Source: Gemmatimonadota bacterium
GTDB lineage: Bacteria > Gemmatimonadota > Gemmatimonadetes > Gemmatimonadales > Gemmatimonadaceae
Length of the DNA: 64,000 nt
Direction: 5' to 3'
Assembly (NCBI GenBank): GCA_028287305.1
Contig: JAQBPX010000028.1
Location: 86,345 to 150,344 of the forward strand
Shown: piece by piece, positions 9,712-18,302 of the stretch
How positions within the stretch are numbered: the first letter of the stretch is position 1
How the letters are laid out: each line of letters starts with the position of its first letter
Program-made: the position numbers and the translations under genes
Notes under the pieces: model-generated
What the model saw: the letters and a program-made list of their open reading frames with translations, nothing else
The model's database searches: none
Told to the model about the DNA's origin: nothing

Positions 9712-12700
9712 CTACTGCCGAATGATTACCCGCTGCCCATCTCCACCACCGCCAGCCGCGAACACCTGCTGGTTGCCGCCACCGCCCACGAACTGGCTGC
9801 CGTTCGTGAAGGTCGCGGTGCCGTTGCGGATCGACGCGAGGTAGCGCGGGTCCAGGTAGCTCGTGATGAACGACGGCAGCTTTCGCTGCTGCTCCGCGCT
9901 CAGCACGCCCTTCACGTTGCCGCTGAGGGACGAGAGCAGGTCGATCGAGGCGTGGCGCGCCTGGATGAAGTGCTCGTACGCCTCGTCATGGTCGTACTTG
10001 TCGGGCAGCGCGGCCAGGAACTTCGCGACCGGCGTCCAGATCTGGTCGAGCTTGATCGTGAAGTAGCGGTTGAGCATCGCGATGCTGTCCGCCTGCTGCG
10101 CGGTGAGCTTGAGGCTGTCCTGCTGGCGCAGGATCGTCGCCATGGGGTTCGGCACGCTGCCCGAGCCGTAGATGGCCTTGATGAGCTGCTCGGGCAGCTT
10201 GTCGCCGTCCGAGGTGCGACCGCGATCGAGCTGCATGCTCAGCGACTGGCGCTCGCGCGTGGGGCCCACGTCGAAGCGCATCAGCGCCGTGAGCGTCACG
10301 GGAGCGCGGAAGGCGTTGAAGGCCGGGTTCGTGGACCCGAAGCGCTGGTTCACCTCGTATTTGTACTTGTTGGTGGCCGCGTCGAAGCCGCGCACGTAGA
10401 GCAGCGACTGGTCGACGAAGTTTGCCTGGCCCCACCCGCGCAGGTTGTTCGTGCCGTGCAGCGCCATGTCGGCGGCGCCGAGGGGGTTCGAGACCTGGAA
10501 GGAGAGCGATGCGCGCTGCGGCATGCGCACCTTCACCGGGTTGAACGAGATGGACATCGACGCGTTCGTCGTCCACGGACCCTGACAGCTGTTCCTGCTC
10601 GCGAGCAGGCCGAGCTGGCTGCGCAGGCACTGCTTCGCCTGGTCGGAGCCGTGATCGAGCAGCGCCTGCATCCCCGCCGCGACCGTCGGATCCACGCCGG
10701 CCTTCGCGGGATTGAAGATGTACGCGCGGTCGTTGGAGTACCCGTCGCCGTTCACGTCGCCCACGATGCCGGGCGTGAAGGGACTGCCCGAGCGGAAGCT
10801 GCCGAACCAGCTGACGCGCACTGCGTCGAAGAAGTTGTAGCCCAGCGAGTACGTCACCTGGTGGTGCGAGTCGAACGACGAGCGGCCCGACTCGACCAGC
10901 AGGGGGTTGCCCGACGTGCTGCTGAAGCCGCGCGACTGCTCGGTGACGCTCGACCAGACGTAGTTCAGCCCCCAGCTCAGCGAGGAGCTGAAGTTCGCCG
11001 GGTTGAGGCTCACGCGAACCTGCTTGCTGTCGGAGTGCAGGTCCGACAGGATCTCGCTCACGCGGGAGAAGCTCACCGACTTGCGCGCATCCCGGCTCGC
11101 GATGGCGCCGGTCGCCGGAACGATGCTCGATGAATTGACGTACACGGGGCGGTTGGCCTCGTCCGCCAGCGTGAAGCGCGTGGTGGGGTCGAAGTTGAGG
11201 TCCACGCTCGACTGCTGCCCGAGGTTGCGCGAGTAGGTGCCGTCCACCGTGACCGAGAAGCGGTTGTTGAGCACGGGCCCGTTCCACTGGAGGTTCGAGC
11301 GCACGCTGCGTGGCGACACGAAGTCCGGCGAGAAGAGGGCGACGTTGGGCAGCGTGTTGGAGAACACGGTGCCGGTGGTGCCGTCGGCGCACGCGGTCGG
11401 GATCGCGCCCTGGCTCGCGGCGTACGCCGTCCAGTTCGGCACCGGCGTCGCCGCGCCCACGCACGACAGCTGCTGGATGGCGCTCGCGAGGCCGGTGTTG
11501 TCGATCGCGCCGTTGATGCTCTGCGTGCCCGGCGTGTTCTGGAACATGCCCACGCCGCCGCGGATCACCGCGCGCGGCGCGCGCTGCGCACCGTCGAAGC
11601 TCGCGATCTGGCTTGCGGTGCCCAGCGTGTAGGAGAAGCCGAGCCGTGGGCTGACATACACCCGGTTCGGCACGTTGTCGTTCGAGACGTTGAACGCCGA
11701 GAGCACGGCGGGGTTCGTGTTGGGGTCCGCCAGGAAGCGGTTGGCATCCACGCGCACGCCATACTGCAGCTGCAGGTTGGGGGTGCGGCGCCACGAATCT
11801 CCCAGCGACACGCCGCCGACCACCTGGCCGGCGCTCGAGTGACGCTCACCGAGCTGGCGCGAGAAGCCCGCGGGCGTGTTGCTCGCAAGGTCGGCCAGCG
11901 AGTTGTACGTGAAGGTGCCGAGCGTGTTCGAGGCCGACGCCTGTGCGTAGGACTCGTGGCGCAGCTCGGTGGTCAGCTTGAGGCGATGCTTGTTGTTCAC
12001 GCTGAACCAGGACAGCTGGTTCAGGAAGTTCGCAGTCGTGTTGGTCGAGGCGGTGCCGAGCCCCTGGTTGCCACCGAACGAAAGCGACGACACGCCGTTG
12101 CTGCCATCGTCGAAGGTGGAGTTCACGCGCACGCGACCGTCGGGCAGCTGCAGGTACGGCGAGCCGTAGTTGCGGCTCGCACTGAAGCCGAACGAGGTCT
12201 CGGTGAGGATGGTCGAGTGCAGGTAGGCGTTGTTGCGGCCCGTGACGCCCACGCGCCAGTTGGTGCGCTCGCCGCTGTGCGACGGCAGCTCGGTGCTGGA
12301 GCTGGCCGCGGTCTGCGCCGGCGCCTGCTTGGTCCAGCTCGCGTCGAAGCCGAGGTTGTACGCGCTGCCCCGCGTGCTGCTGGGCGGCGCGAAGTCCAGG
12401 CTGCCGAAGAGCGAGCCCTGGTCGCTCGTGCGATTCTTCCGCAGGCCACCCACGGTGCTCGGGATCTTCGTGGGAACAAGCAGCCCGAGCAGGCGAGACA
12501 CCGAGTCGCTCGACACGCCCGCCGCGCGGAAGCCGACGGCGTCGGTGTTCAGCAGGTTCTGGTAGTCATTCGAGCGGCGGCCCAGCTGGTAGGAGATGGA
12601 GTAGAACGCCTTGTCGAACACGATCGGGCCCGCGGCCCGCCCGCCCAGCGACACGTTCGTGAACTGCTGGCCGAGCGCCTGCGCGGCGGGATCGGTCCAC

Positions 12701-13485
12701 TGCAGCTGCGGCGCGTCCAGGTTGAGGCTCATGCCCCGGCTCACGAAGTTGTTGCCGCCGCTCGAGCGCAGGGAGAACTGTGCGCCGCTGAAGCCGCCGC
12801 GGCTCACGTCGTAGGGGCTCGTGGCCAGCGACGACGACACCGCCGCGTCGCGTGGCAGGTTCGAGCCGCCGAAGTTCATGCCGTTGAGCGTGGTGTTGTT
12901 CTGGTCCGCGCCCAGGCCGAGCACCGAATAGCCGTTGCTGCCGTCGGCATTCTGCGCGCTCTGCACGCCCGGCAGCTGCGCGGCCATCGCCGCGAGGTCG
13001 CCCAGGTCGGCGGCAGGGACGCCCGTGTCGGTCACGCGCTGCTCGGTGCCGGAGATGTCGGGCTGTGCGGTGTCGTTGCGCCGCACGCGCTCGCGGTCGG
13101 CCGTCACCTTGAGCGCATCGAGCGTCACGGCCACCCGGCTGAGCTTCGCGTCGGCCACGAGGATGTCCTCGTCGGCATTGCGCTTCACCTCGAACCGCTT
13201 CGCGCCGAAGCCGAGCGCGGCAAAGGCGACCATGTAGTCGCCGTCGCCATTCGGGAAGGTGATCGTGAAGCGACCATCGCTGCCGGTGCGCGTGGATCGA
13301 TTGACGTTGCCGGAGATCGACGTCGCGGTAACGGTGACGGCGGCAATCGGCAGGCTGTCGGGGCCGATGACGCGGCCGCGAATGACGTCGGCGCCCTGCG
13401 CGTGAAGGCGGGCAGGGTGTATGACCGCGGCGGTGATGACCGCGGAGGCGAGGCAGAGGAATCGGCGAAGTCGCACAGAAGGCAC
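9712..13485 (-). CDS. OAR-type outer-membrane beta-barrel receptor with LTxxQ tail
   Basis: Outer-membrane protein of 1257 residues. After a signal peptide (~residues 1-30) comes a carboxypeptidase-regulatory-like domain (GADVIRGRVIGPDSLPIAAV, ending near 125), then a plug-like region (GVQSAQNADGSNGYSVLGLG and TTLNGMNFGGS) and a long barrel rich in alternating aromatic strands. Such proteins import or display large substrates with TonB energy. The last ~160 residues are unusual: instead of ending on an aromatic barrel strand, the chain becomes helical, with LTAQQ at 1127 and LSAEQQ at about 1195, like Spy/CpxP proteins, then a Gly-rich end. The start is GTG at 13485, four bases after TACCCT. 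Confidence 0.87.
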   Translation of the reverse strand: MPSVRLRRFLCLASAVITAAVIHPARLHAQGADVIRGRVIGPDSLPIAAVTVTATSISGNVNRSTRTGSDGRFTITFPNGDGDYMVAFAALGFGAKRFEVKRNADEDILVADAKLSRVAVTLDALKVTADRERVRRNDTAQPDISGTEQRVTDTGVPAADLGDLAAMAAQLPGVQSAQNADGSNGYSVLGLGADQNNTTLNGMNFGGSNLPRDAAVSSSLATSPYDVSRGGFSGAQFSLRSSGGNNFVSRGMSLNLDAPQLQWTDPAAQALGQQFTNVSLGGRAAGPIVFDKAFYSISYQLGRRSNDYQNLLNTDAVGFRAAGVSSDSVSRLLGLLVPTKIPSTVGGLRKNRTSDQGSLFGSLDFAPPSSTRGSAYNLGFDASWTKQAPAQTAASSSTELPSHSGERTNWRVGVTGRNNAYLHSTILTETSFGFSASRNYGSPYLQLPDGRVRVNSTFDDGSNGVSSLSFGGNQGLGTASTNTTANFLNQLSWFSVNNKHRLKLTTELRHESYAQASASNTLGTFTYNSLADLASNTPAGFSRQLGERHSSAGQVVGGVSLGDSWRRTPNLQLQYGVRVDANRFLADPNTNPAVLSAFNVSNDNVPNRVYVSPRLGFSYTLGTASQIASFDGAQRAPRAVIRGGVGMFQNTPGTQSINGAIDNTGLASAIQQLSCVGAATPVPNWTAYAASQGAIPTACADGTTGTVFSNTLPNVALFSPDFVSPRSVRSNLQWNGPVLNNRFSVTVDGTYSRNLGQQSSVDLNFDPTTRFTLADEANRPVYVNSSSIVPATGAIASRDARKSVSFSRVSEILSDLHSDSKQVRVSLNPANFSSSLSWGLNYVWSSVTEQSRGFSSTSGNPLLVESGRSSFDSHHQVTYSLGYNFFDAVRVSWFGSFRSGSPFTPGIVGDVNGDGYSNDRAYIFNPAKAGVDPTVAAGMQALLDHGSDQAKQCLRSQLGLLASRNSCQGPWTTNASMSISFNPVKVRMPQRASLSFQVSNPLGAADMALHGTNNLRGWGQANFVDQSLLYVRGFDAATNKYKYEVNQRFGSTNPAFNAFRAPVTLTALMRFDVGPTRERQSLSMQLDRGRTSDGDKLPEQLIKAIYGSGSVPNPMATILRQQDSLKLTAQQADSIAMLNRYFTIKLDQIWTPVAKFLAALPDKYDHDEAYEHFIQARHASIDLLSSLSGNVKGVLSAEQQRKLPSFITSYLDPRYLASIRNGTATFTNGSQFVGGGGNQQVFAAGGGGDGQRVIIRQ

Positions 13486-13650
13486 CGGTAGGGTAGTGCT
13501 GCTGGTCTGGCTATGGTACGTGCGTCCCCGCGCCGTGGTTGGCGGGGGGTCGCATCTTGGACCGCAGGGGGGTGGGAAGGGTTTACGGCGCGGGACGAGC
13601 GGCGCCGACTTTACCCTTTCCAGACACTACGCCAGCTGGAACCCCCTGTT

Positions 13651-14196
13651 TCAGGGCGCGGCGAGAAGTGTGCGGGTCACGTCGCCCTCGAGGGTGACGC
13701 CCGCTGTAGACAGGTAGGCGTGGCCCTCCGTCACGGAGAGCTCCCACGACATGCGCCGGTCGAGGCGCGGCACGAGTTCGGCGAGCAGCCCCCGGTCCAC
13801 GGCGTAGAGCTCCACGAGCTCCACCTTGTGGATGCGGGCGTTGCCCCAGAGGCGGATGAGCGACTGCGGGTCGCGGTGCGTGTAGATGGCGACCCGCGGC
13901 GCGGCCTTGCTTGCCTTGTGCACGCGATCGGCGTCTGGCGAGCCGATGTCGATCCAGGCCTTCAGCGCCCCGGTGAGGTCGCGCACCGCGATCGCGGGTT
14001 CACCCGGATCGGCCAGGCCGGGAGAGAAGCTGATCCCCTCGGCGTATTCCAGGCAGTAGGCGAGCACGCGCGTGAGGAGGTACTCCTCGGTCTCGGATGG
14101 GTGGCGGGCGACCTTGATCGCGAGGGTCTCGTACACGTTGCGGTCGACGTTGGAGAGGTTGACGTCGAGGTTGTAGATCGTTGCGCCCTGGGCCAT
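13651..14196 (-). CDS. YaeQ family protein
   Basis: Soluble protein of 181 residues matching the YaeQ family throughout: MAQGATIYNLDVNLSNVDRN at the start, the acidic-aromatic block HPSETEEYLLTRVLAYCLEY, GEPAIAVRDLTGALKAWIDI and the C-terminal VTLEGDV. YaeQ has a fold related to PD-(D/E)XK nucleases and has been linked to RfaH suppression in enterics, but its biochemical role is unsettled. Candidate active-site residues are the Asp of the DLTG block and the Asp/Lys around WIDIG. The length is as expected. A TACCTT hexamer six bases before the ATG supports this start over the longer open frame. Confidence 0.85.
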   Translation of the reverse strand: MAQGATIYNLDVNLSNVDRNVYETLAIKVARHPSETEEYLLTRVLAYCLEYAEGISFSPGLADPGEPAIAVRDLTGALKAWIDIGSPDADRVHKASKAAPRVAIYTHRDPQSLIRLWGNARIHKVELVELYAVDRGLLAELVPRLDRRMSWELSVTEGHAYLSTAGVTLEGDVTRTLLAAP

Positions 14197-14202
14197 GTGG
14201 GA

Positions 14203-14208
14203 AAGGTA
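14203..14208 (-). promoter_or_regulatory. Leaderless-type -10 hexamer TACCTT
   Basis: TACCTT with a 6-base spacer (TCCCAC) to the YaeQ ATG; same arrangement as at 7973-7978. Confidence 0.55.
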
Positions 14209-14227
14209 TGCGGTGTGGGTGAAACGG

Positions 14228-14328
14228 GGGCTGGGGTTTGAGGTGTGAGGTGTGGGGAACTGCGGCACTGCATCACTGCGGCACTGCGGCACTGCAGCAC
14301 GGCGGCACTGCAGCACGGCGGCACTGCG
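14228..14328. repeat. GCGGCACTGC tandem repeat cluster
   Basis: The left part (14228-14258) repeats the GGTTTGAGGTGTGAGG word seen at 1241-1264. From 14260 the 10-base word GCGGCACTGC and its variants (ATCACTGC, GGCACTGCAGCAC) occur about seven times up to the stop codon of the ClC gene. The spacing is close to 8-15 bases. It lies downstream of the ClC gene and upstream of yaeQ. Confidence 0.7.
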
Positions 14329-16134
14329 TTACGGCTTCTTCCAATCCCTTGTCACGTGCGTCGCGGCGGCAAGGCGCGGCTCGTGCGCCGAGAGGAGGTC
14401 GCTGCGGGAGAGCATGCCAACGACTCGCGCGTGATCCGCGCGCGACACGACCGGCAGGCGTCCCACCTTGCCGAGCACCATCTGGTCTGCGGCGTCGCGG
14501 AGGGTGCTGTCTTCGAAGACCACGACCGGGGCGCGGTGAACGAGGCTCTCCATCGTGTCGTGCGCCGCGACGGCTGGGTCGAGCACGTCGCGCCTCGTCA
14601 GGACTCCGCGCAGCGCGTCGTGCGCGTCGAGCACGGGGAAGCCCTGGTGCGTGGTGCCGCTCGCGCCACTCGCCAGCCACGCGCGCACCTGCGCGACGGT
14701 GTCCCCGGCGCGCAGCGCCACCACCCCGCGCGCAGCGACGTCGGCGACGCTGACGTGTGCCAGGTGATCCACCGCGTATTCGGTGCGCACGTGCACGCCG
14801 CGGCGCGCCAGCTTCTCCGTCATGATCGAGTAGCGACTCATCAGGAGGCTCACGAGGTAGCTCGCGGTGCAGCCGGCCAGCAGGGGAAGCAGCCCCACGG
14901 GCTGGCGCGTGGTCTCGAAGGCGAAGACCACCGAGGCGAGCAGCGCGTGCGACGCGCCGGCGAACATCGCCGCCATGCCCACGAGTCCCGCCACATGCGG
15001 GTCCACGCCCAGTGCAGGCAGCCCTTCGGAGATGCGCGCGCCGAGCCAGGCGCCGGTGCCGCCGCCAATGGTGAACAGCGGGGCAAGCGTTCCGCCGGAG
15101 GTTCCACTTCCGAGGTAGACCGACCACGAGACGAGCTTGAGTGCCACGAGCACGACTAGCTCGCGGCCCACGATGTCGCCGCTCAGGGCGCCCGTGATGT
15201 TCGAGTAGCCTACGCCCAGCGTGCGCGGCTCCACGATGCCGATGACGCCGACCGCCACCGCGCCGAGCATCGGCCACCACATCCAGTGAATGCCCGTGCG
15301 CTCGCCCAGGTGCTCGAAGAAGTCCTCGATGCCGTACGAGAGGCGCATGATCGCCACGGCCAGCACGCCGATCCCGGCGCCCAGCACGGTGTAGCTCGCG
15401 AGCGCGTAGCCGCTCGGCTGCGCGAGGGGCGCGATGGCGAACGCGGGGGCGCTGCCCTCGAATGCGATGCGAACCGCCGTCGCCACGCACGACGCGAGTG
15501 CCACCGGAATCAGCGAGCGCGGCCGATACTCGAACAGCAGGAGCTCGATGGCGAGGAGCACCGCGCTCACCGGCGTCCCGAAGGTCGCGGCCATGCCCGC
15601 CGCGGCGCCGGCCGCCAGGAGCACCTTTCGCTCGTCCACGGTGACGCGGATCATCTGGCCGAGCAGTGAGCCGAGCGCCCCGCCGGTGGCGATGATCGGG
15701 CCCTCCGCGCCGAACGGCCCGCCCGTTCCGATGGCGATCGCCGTGGAGAGGGGCTTGAGCACCAGCACGCGCACGCCGATGCGGCTCTCGCCGAGGAGCA
15801 CGCGCTCCATCACCTCGGGAATGCCATGGCCGCGAATGGCCGCCGATCCGTAGCGAGCCATGATGCCGATCACGAGTGCGCCGCCGACCGGGATCAGCAG
15901 GATCGCGAGCCACGGGCGATGCGTGAATGCAGGGTCCACGAATTCGGCCGAGAGCCGCGAATACCAGGCGATGTTGGTGAACAACCCGATGAGTCGCGTG
16001 AGCAGCTGCGCGGCGGCCCCGCCGAGGAGCCCCACGAGGATGGACAGGCCGGCGATGGCGACCGTGCGCTGGTCCACGGGCTCGTATTCCGCCGGCACCA
16101 CCGGAGTGCGGTCGGCGGGTGTGGACGCGGTCAT
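14329..16134 (-). CDS. ClC chloride channel/antiporter with CBS pair
   Basis: Inner-membrane ClC-family anion protein of 601 residues. The three selectivity regions are recognisable: GHGIPEVMERVL, GPFGAEGPIIATGGALGS (with the gating Glu that couples proton exchange in antiporters) and GSGTSGGTLAPLFTIGGG. About ten hydrophobic helices precede a C-terminal CBS-domain pair (from ~residue 455: VHVRTEYAVDHLAHVSVADV, then VLTRRDVLDP and VVSRADHARVVGML), which often sense adenine nucleotides. Retention of the gating Glu suggests an H+/Cl- exchanger. The ATG overlaps the stop of the marR-type gene in an ATGA, and its AGGAGGA ribosome site is inside that gene, so the two are translationally coupled. 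Confidence 0.92.
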   Translation of the reverse strand: MTASTPADRTPVVPAEYEPVDQRTVAIAGLSILVGLLGGAAAQLLTRLIGLFTNIAWYSRLSAEFVDPAFTHRPWLAILLIPVGGALVIGIMARYGSAAIRGHGIPEVMERVLLGESRIGVRVLVLKPLSTAIAIGTGGPFGAEGPIIATGGALGSLLGQMIRVTVDERKVLLAAGAAAGMAATFGTPVSAVLLAIELLLFEYRPRSLIPVALASCVATAVRIAFEGSAPAFAIAPLAQPSGYALASYTVLGAGIGVLAVAIMRLSYGIEDFFEHLGERTGIHWMWWPMLGAVAVGVIGIVEPRTLGVGYSNITGALSGDIVGRELVVLVALKLVSWSVYLGSGTSGGTLAPLFTIGGGTGAWLGARISEGLPALGVDPHVAGLVGMAAMFAGASHALLASVVFAFETTRQPVGLLPLLAGCTASYLVSLLMSRYSIMTEKLARRGVHVRTEYAVDHLAHVSVADVAARGVVALRAGDTVAQVRAWLASGASGTTHQGFPVLDAHDALRGVLTRRDVLDPAVAAHDTMESLVHRAPVVVFEDSTLRDAADQMVLGKVGRLPVVSRADHARVVGMLSRSDLLSAHEPRLAAATHVTRDWKKP

Positions 16135-16619
16135 TCCTCCTCGAGCAGCATCGTCGCCGGCACCCGTCCGAGTCCGGCGTCGGTGATCCACTGCTCGAGG
16201 GCCGCGGCGAGGGCCGCGCGCTGCCGGGGCGTCATGGCGCCGAGGCCCTCGAGCAGCCGCTCCTGCACCGTGGGCCCGGCGCGCGCCACGATGCGGCGTC
16301 CCCTGGCGGTGAGCGTCAGCGCGCGAACGCGCGCGTCGCCCTTGGCGGGCACGCGCGCGACGAGGCCGGCCTTCACGAGCCGACTGACCACCTCGGAGAT
16401 GGTGCTCTGCTTGGCGAGCGTGCTCGCGGCCAGCGCGCCCATGGAGATCTCGGGGCTCGCGCCGACCTGGCGCAGCACGAACAGCTGCGCGCCGCTCACG
16501 GAGCCGCGCGGCGCGACCTCGCGCGCGGAGGTGCTGAGCGCGCGCACGATGCGGCGCAACCCGTCCATCACGCGCCGCGCGCTGTCGTCGCGCGGCGGTC
16601 CCGCCTTGCCGGTGGCCAT
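16131..16619 (-). CDS. MarR-family transcriptional regulator
   Basis: Winged-helix regulator of 162 residues. The core reads SGAQLFVLRQVGASPEISMG, then the recognition helix region TLAKQSTISEVVSRLVKAGL and the wing RVPAKGDARVRALTLTARGR, all typical of MarR proteins, which bind palindromic operators as dimers and release them on ligand binding. It is the first gene of a two-gene unit with the ClC transporter, which it probably controls together with itself: a perfect 12-bp palindrome lies next to its -10 hexamer. The ligand is unknown. Confidence 0.9.
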   Translation of the reverse strand: MATGKAGPPRDDSARRVMDGLRRIVRALSTSAREVAPRGSVSGAQLFVLRQVGASPEISMGALAASTLAKQSTISEVVSRLVKAGLVARVPAKGDARVRALTLTARGRRIVARAGPTVQERLLEGLGAMTPRQRAALAAALEQWITDAGLGRVPATMLLEEE

Positions 16620-16624
16620 CCCCC

Positions 16625-16630
16625 AATATA
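16625..16630 (-). promoter_or_regulatory. Leaderless-type -10 hexamer TATATT
   Basis: TATATT with a 5-base spacer (GGGGG) to the ATG of the MarR-type gene; it abuts the palindrome at 16630-16641. Confidence 0.55.
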
Positions 16631-16641
16631 TCGGTACCGAT
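16630..16641. promoter_or_regulatory. Candidate MarR operator ATCGGTACCGAT
   Basis: Perfect 12-bp palindrome immediately upstream of the TATATT hexamer of the MarR-type gene. A repressor bound here would block RNA polymerase at its own promoter, the usual autoregulation in this family. Confidence 0.55.
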
Positions 16642-16674
16642 GGAATCCGGCACCGCGGGATGCGCCGGCCCCGG

Positions 16675-16866
16675 CTAGAACTCCCGGCGCTTCATTTCCT
16701 TGAAGAAGGCGTTGCGCTCGAGGTTCGTGTCGTCGTCGTCCTTGTCGATCGGCGGACGCGTCGCGTCGAGGGTCTTGTCGTACGTCTTGCTCTGGCGGGC
16801 CTTGGCGAGCTTCTCGGCCTGCGCGGCGTTCTTGCGGATCAACTTCGCGAGCTGCTTCTCGTCCAT
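16675..16866 (-). CDS. Hypothetical charged small protein (63 aa)
   Basis: A 63-residue, highly charged, soluble protein. The first half is a basic helix (AKLIRKNAAQAEKLAKARQS), the middle holds KDDDDTN and the end is NAFFKEMKRREF. It has no membrane segment or cysteine. The start ATG has GGAG seven bases upstream (GGAGACCCG). The function is unknown; composition suggests a helical nucleic-acid- or protein-binding peptide, but that is only inference. It lies between the MarR-type gene and the methyltransferase pair on the same strand. Confidence 0.6.
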   Translation of the reverse strand: MDEKQLAKLIRKNAAQAEKLAKARQSKTYDKTLDATRPPIDKDDDDTNLERNAFFKEMKRREF

Positions 16867-16890
16867 CGGGTCTCCAGCGGGGTGAAGGGT

Positions 16891-17424
16891 CTATCCATGG
16901 GACGACCGGGCGGCCGGAATGGTTGCGGCCGCCTGTCGCCGGTCGAACTCGAGCGTCATGGTGCCGCCCGGGGGGAGCGCGATCCACTCCCCCTGTACTC
17001 GGTCCATCAGTTCCCGTACGGCTGCGAGCTCTGCCTCGCTGAAGCGGCGGCCGGTCGTGATGGCCTTCGTCTGCACGAGAAGGTCCACATGCTCGTTGAG
17101 CTGGCCTGCGGTGAGATTCCGTTCGCGATCCAGGATCCCGACCAGGTGCTCGACGACGATCGCCTCGGCGGGAAGCGGGCCACGCGCGCCCTTTCCCCCC
17201 GTGTCCGCCAGCTCCCAGCCGTCGGCGATCAGGCCGAAGAAGCCATGCGTCATCCCGAGCGCCGTCTCCACGGAGTAATGGGCGAGGTCGTGAAGGGGGA
17301 AGAACAGCGCGGTCTTTCCCTGGTGGCGCTGGAAGGCGTCGGTTCCGTTCGCGCGCACCCAGCGGAGCGCGGTGCCGCCGTCGCTTCGCTTGCTGAGCTC
17401 CAGGCGAAGCTCGGGCCCGTGCAT
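16891..17424 (-). CDS. Hypothetical protein with HDLAHY motif
   Basis: Soluble protein of 177 residues that I do not recognise. The most notable stretch is FFPLHDLAHYSVETALGMTHGFFG (given here as FFPLHDLAHYSVE then MTHGFFG), where His and Glu are spaced as in metal sites of helical bundles; a second half is helical (VEHLVGILDRERN, RFSEAELAAVRELMDR) and the protein ends in a strand, GTMTLEFDRR. The ATG overlaps the stop of the methyltransferase gene (TGATG), so the two are translated as a coupled pair and probably act in the same process. No signal peptide is present. Confidence 0.65.
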   Translation of the reverse strand: MHGPELRLELSKRSDGGTALRWVRANGTDAFQRHQGKTALFFPLHDLAHYSVETALGMTHGFFGLIADGWELADTGGKGARGPLPAEAIVVEHLVGILDRERNLTAGQLNEHVDLLVQTKAITTGRRFSEAELAAVRELMDRVQGEWIALPPGGTMTLEFDRRQAAATIPAARSSHG

Positions 17425-18275
17425 CAGGCGCGCTCGAGGAGCACGATGCCGGAGAACTTCCGGAAGACTTCCTTGCGCGACTTCGGCATGAAGAGTGACA
17501 TGACGCGGAAGAAGGGCGCGGCGCCCATCTCGCGCTTCAGTCGGCGCGCTTCCTCCATGGATGAGCGAAAGACCTTCTCCGTCCAGCCGAGCGGCGCGAA
17601 GAACGCGGTGCCCTCGGGGGGCGCGAACCTGAATGGTGCGTTGCCCGCGGCGACCGCCTTGCCCCAGGAGCGCGTCATCATCTTGAGCAGCTCGGGGTGC
17701 GCGAGGTCGATCATCCACCACTTGAAGCTCGGCTGCGCATGCAGCGCGCGCGCGAGCGACTCGACCTGCGCGCGCTCGAGGTAGATCAGCAGCCCCTCGG
17801 TGATGACGAAGACGCGCTTGCCGCGGGCGCCGAGAGTGGTGAGGATGGCCTGGCGCACCTTGTCGTCGGTGAGGTCGGCGTCGATGGACTCGTAGTGGAA
17901 CTTCGGCGGCGCGCTGCCGATCACGTCGCGCTTGTACTGGGAGATCTCGGGGAGGTCCACGTCCACCCACTGCAGGGTGGACGGCAGGTCGAGGCGCCAG
18001 GGTCGGGCATCGAGCCCCGCGGCGAGGTTCACGACGAGGTCGACGCCCTGGCCCTTGATGGTGTCGACGAGGATCTCATCCATCACCGCGGTGCGGACGA
18101 TCATCGCCCAGGCCATCGAGCGGCCCTGCTTCATGGTGTTGACGATCTCCTGCCCGCGGTCGCCGGCGAGCTGGCGCGCGAAGGGGTCGCGGAAGATCGC
18201 GTCCGGGCGCTCGGTCTCCATGGCGCGGTAGATCGCGACCCACCGGGCAGTGTCGGAGATGTTCTCGATCGGCAT
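17424..18275 (-). CDS. SAM-dependent methyltransferase (LCM/TIGR00027 type)
   Basis: Class I S-adenosylmethionine methyltransferase of 283 residues, like the leucine-carboxyl-methyltransferase-related group common in bacteria. It has the N-terminal arrangement MPIENISDTARWVAIYRAME, the FRDPFARQLAG block, the SAM-binding loop VVNLAAGLDARPWRL, the acidic WVDVDLPEISQYKRDV and the TEGLLIYLE motif. Substrates in this group are mostly unknown; some make methyl esters or O-methyl ethers of small molecules. TACCTT six bases before the ATG suggests that it heads a leaderless transcript shared with the next gene. Confidence 0.88.
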   Translation of the reverse strand: MPIENISDTARWVAIYRAMETERPDAIFRDPFARQLAGDRGQEIVNTMKQGRSMAWAMIVRTAVMDEILVDTIKGQGVDLVVNLAAGLDARPWRLDLPSTLQWVDVDLPEISQYKRDVIGSAPPKFHYESIDADLTDDKVRQAILTTLGARGKRVFVITEGLLIYLERAQVESLARALHAQPSFKWWMIDLAHPELLKMMTRSWGKAVAAGNAPFRFAPPEGTAFFAPLGWTEKVFRSSMEEARRLKREMGAAPFFRVMSLFMPKSRKEVFRKFSGIVLLERA

Positions 18276-18281
18276 GCCGCT

Positions 18282-18287
18282 AAGGTA
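18282..18287 (-). promoter_or_regulatory. Leaderless-type -10 hexamer TACCTT
   Basis: TACCTT with a 6-base spacer (AGCGGC) to the methyltransferase ATG; third copy of this exact hexamer and spacing in the window. Confidence 0.55.
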
Positions 18288-18302
18288 TTGCGGCTCGAGT
18301 GG

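Noticed and set aside
8941..11133. 730-codon open frame on the plus strand
   Set aside because: Antisense to the propeller and outer-membrane barrel genes; composition is biased (Arg/Glu/Val/His) and no domain is visible.
11839..13491. 550-codon open frame on the plus strand
   Set aside because: Antisense to the barrel gene N-terminal half, with shadow-type composition.
14260..14328. CRISPR array
   Set aside because: The repeated words are about 10 bases long with irregular 0-5 base gaps, and no cas genes are near.
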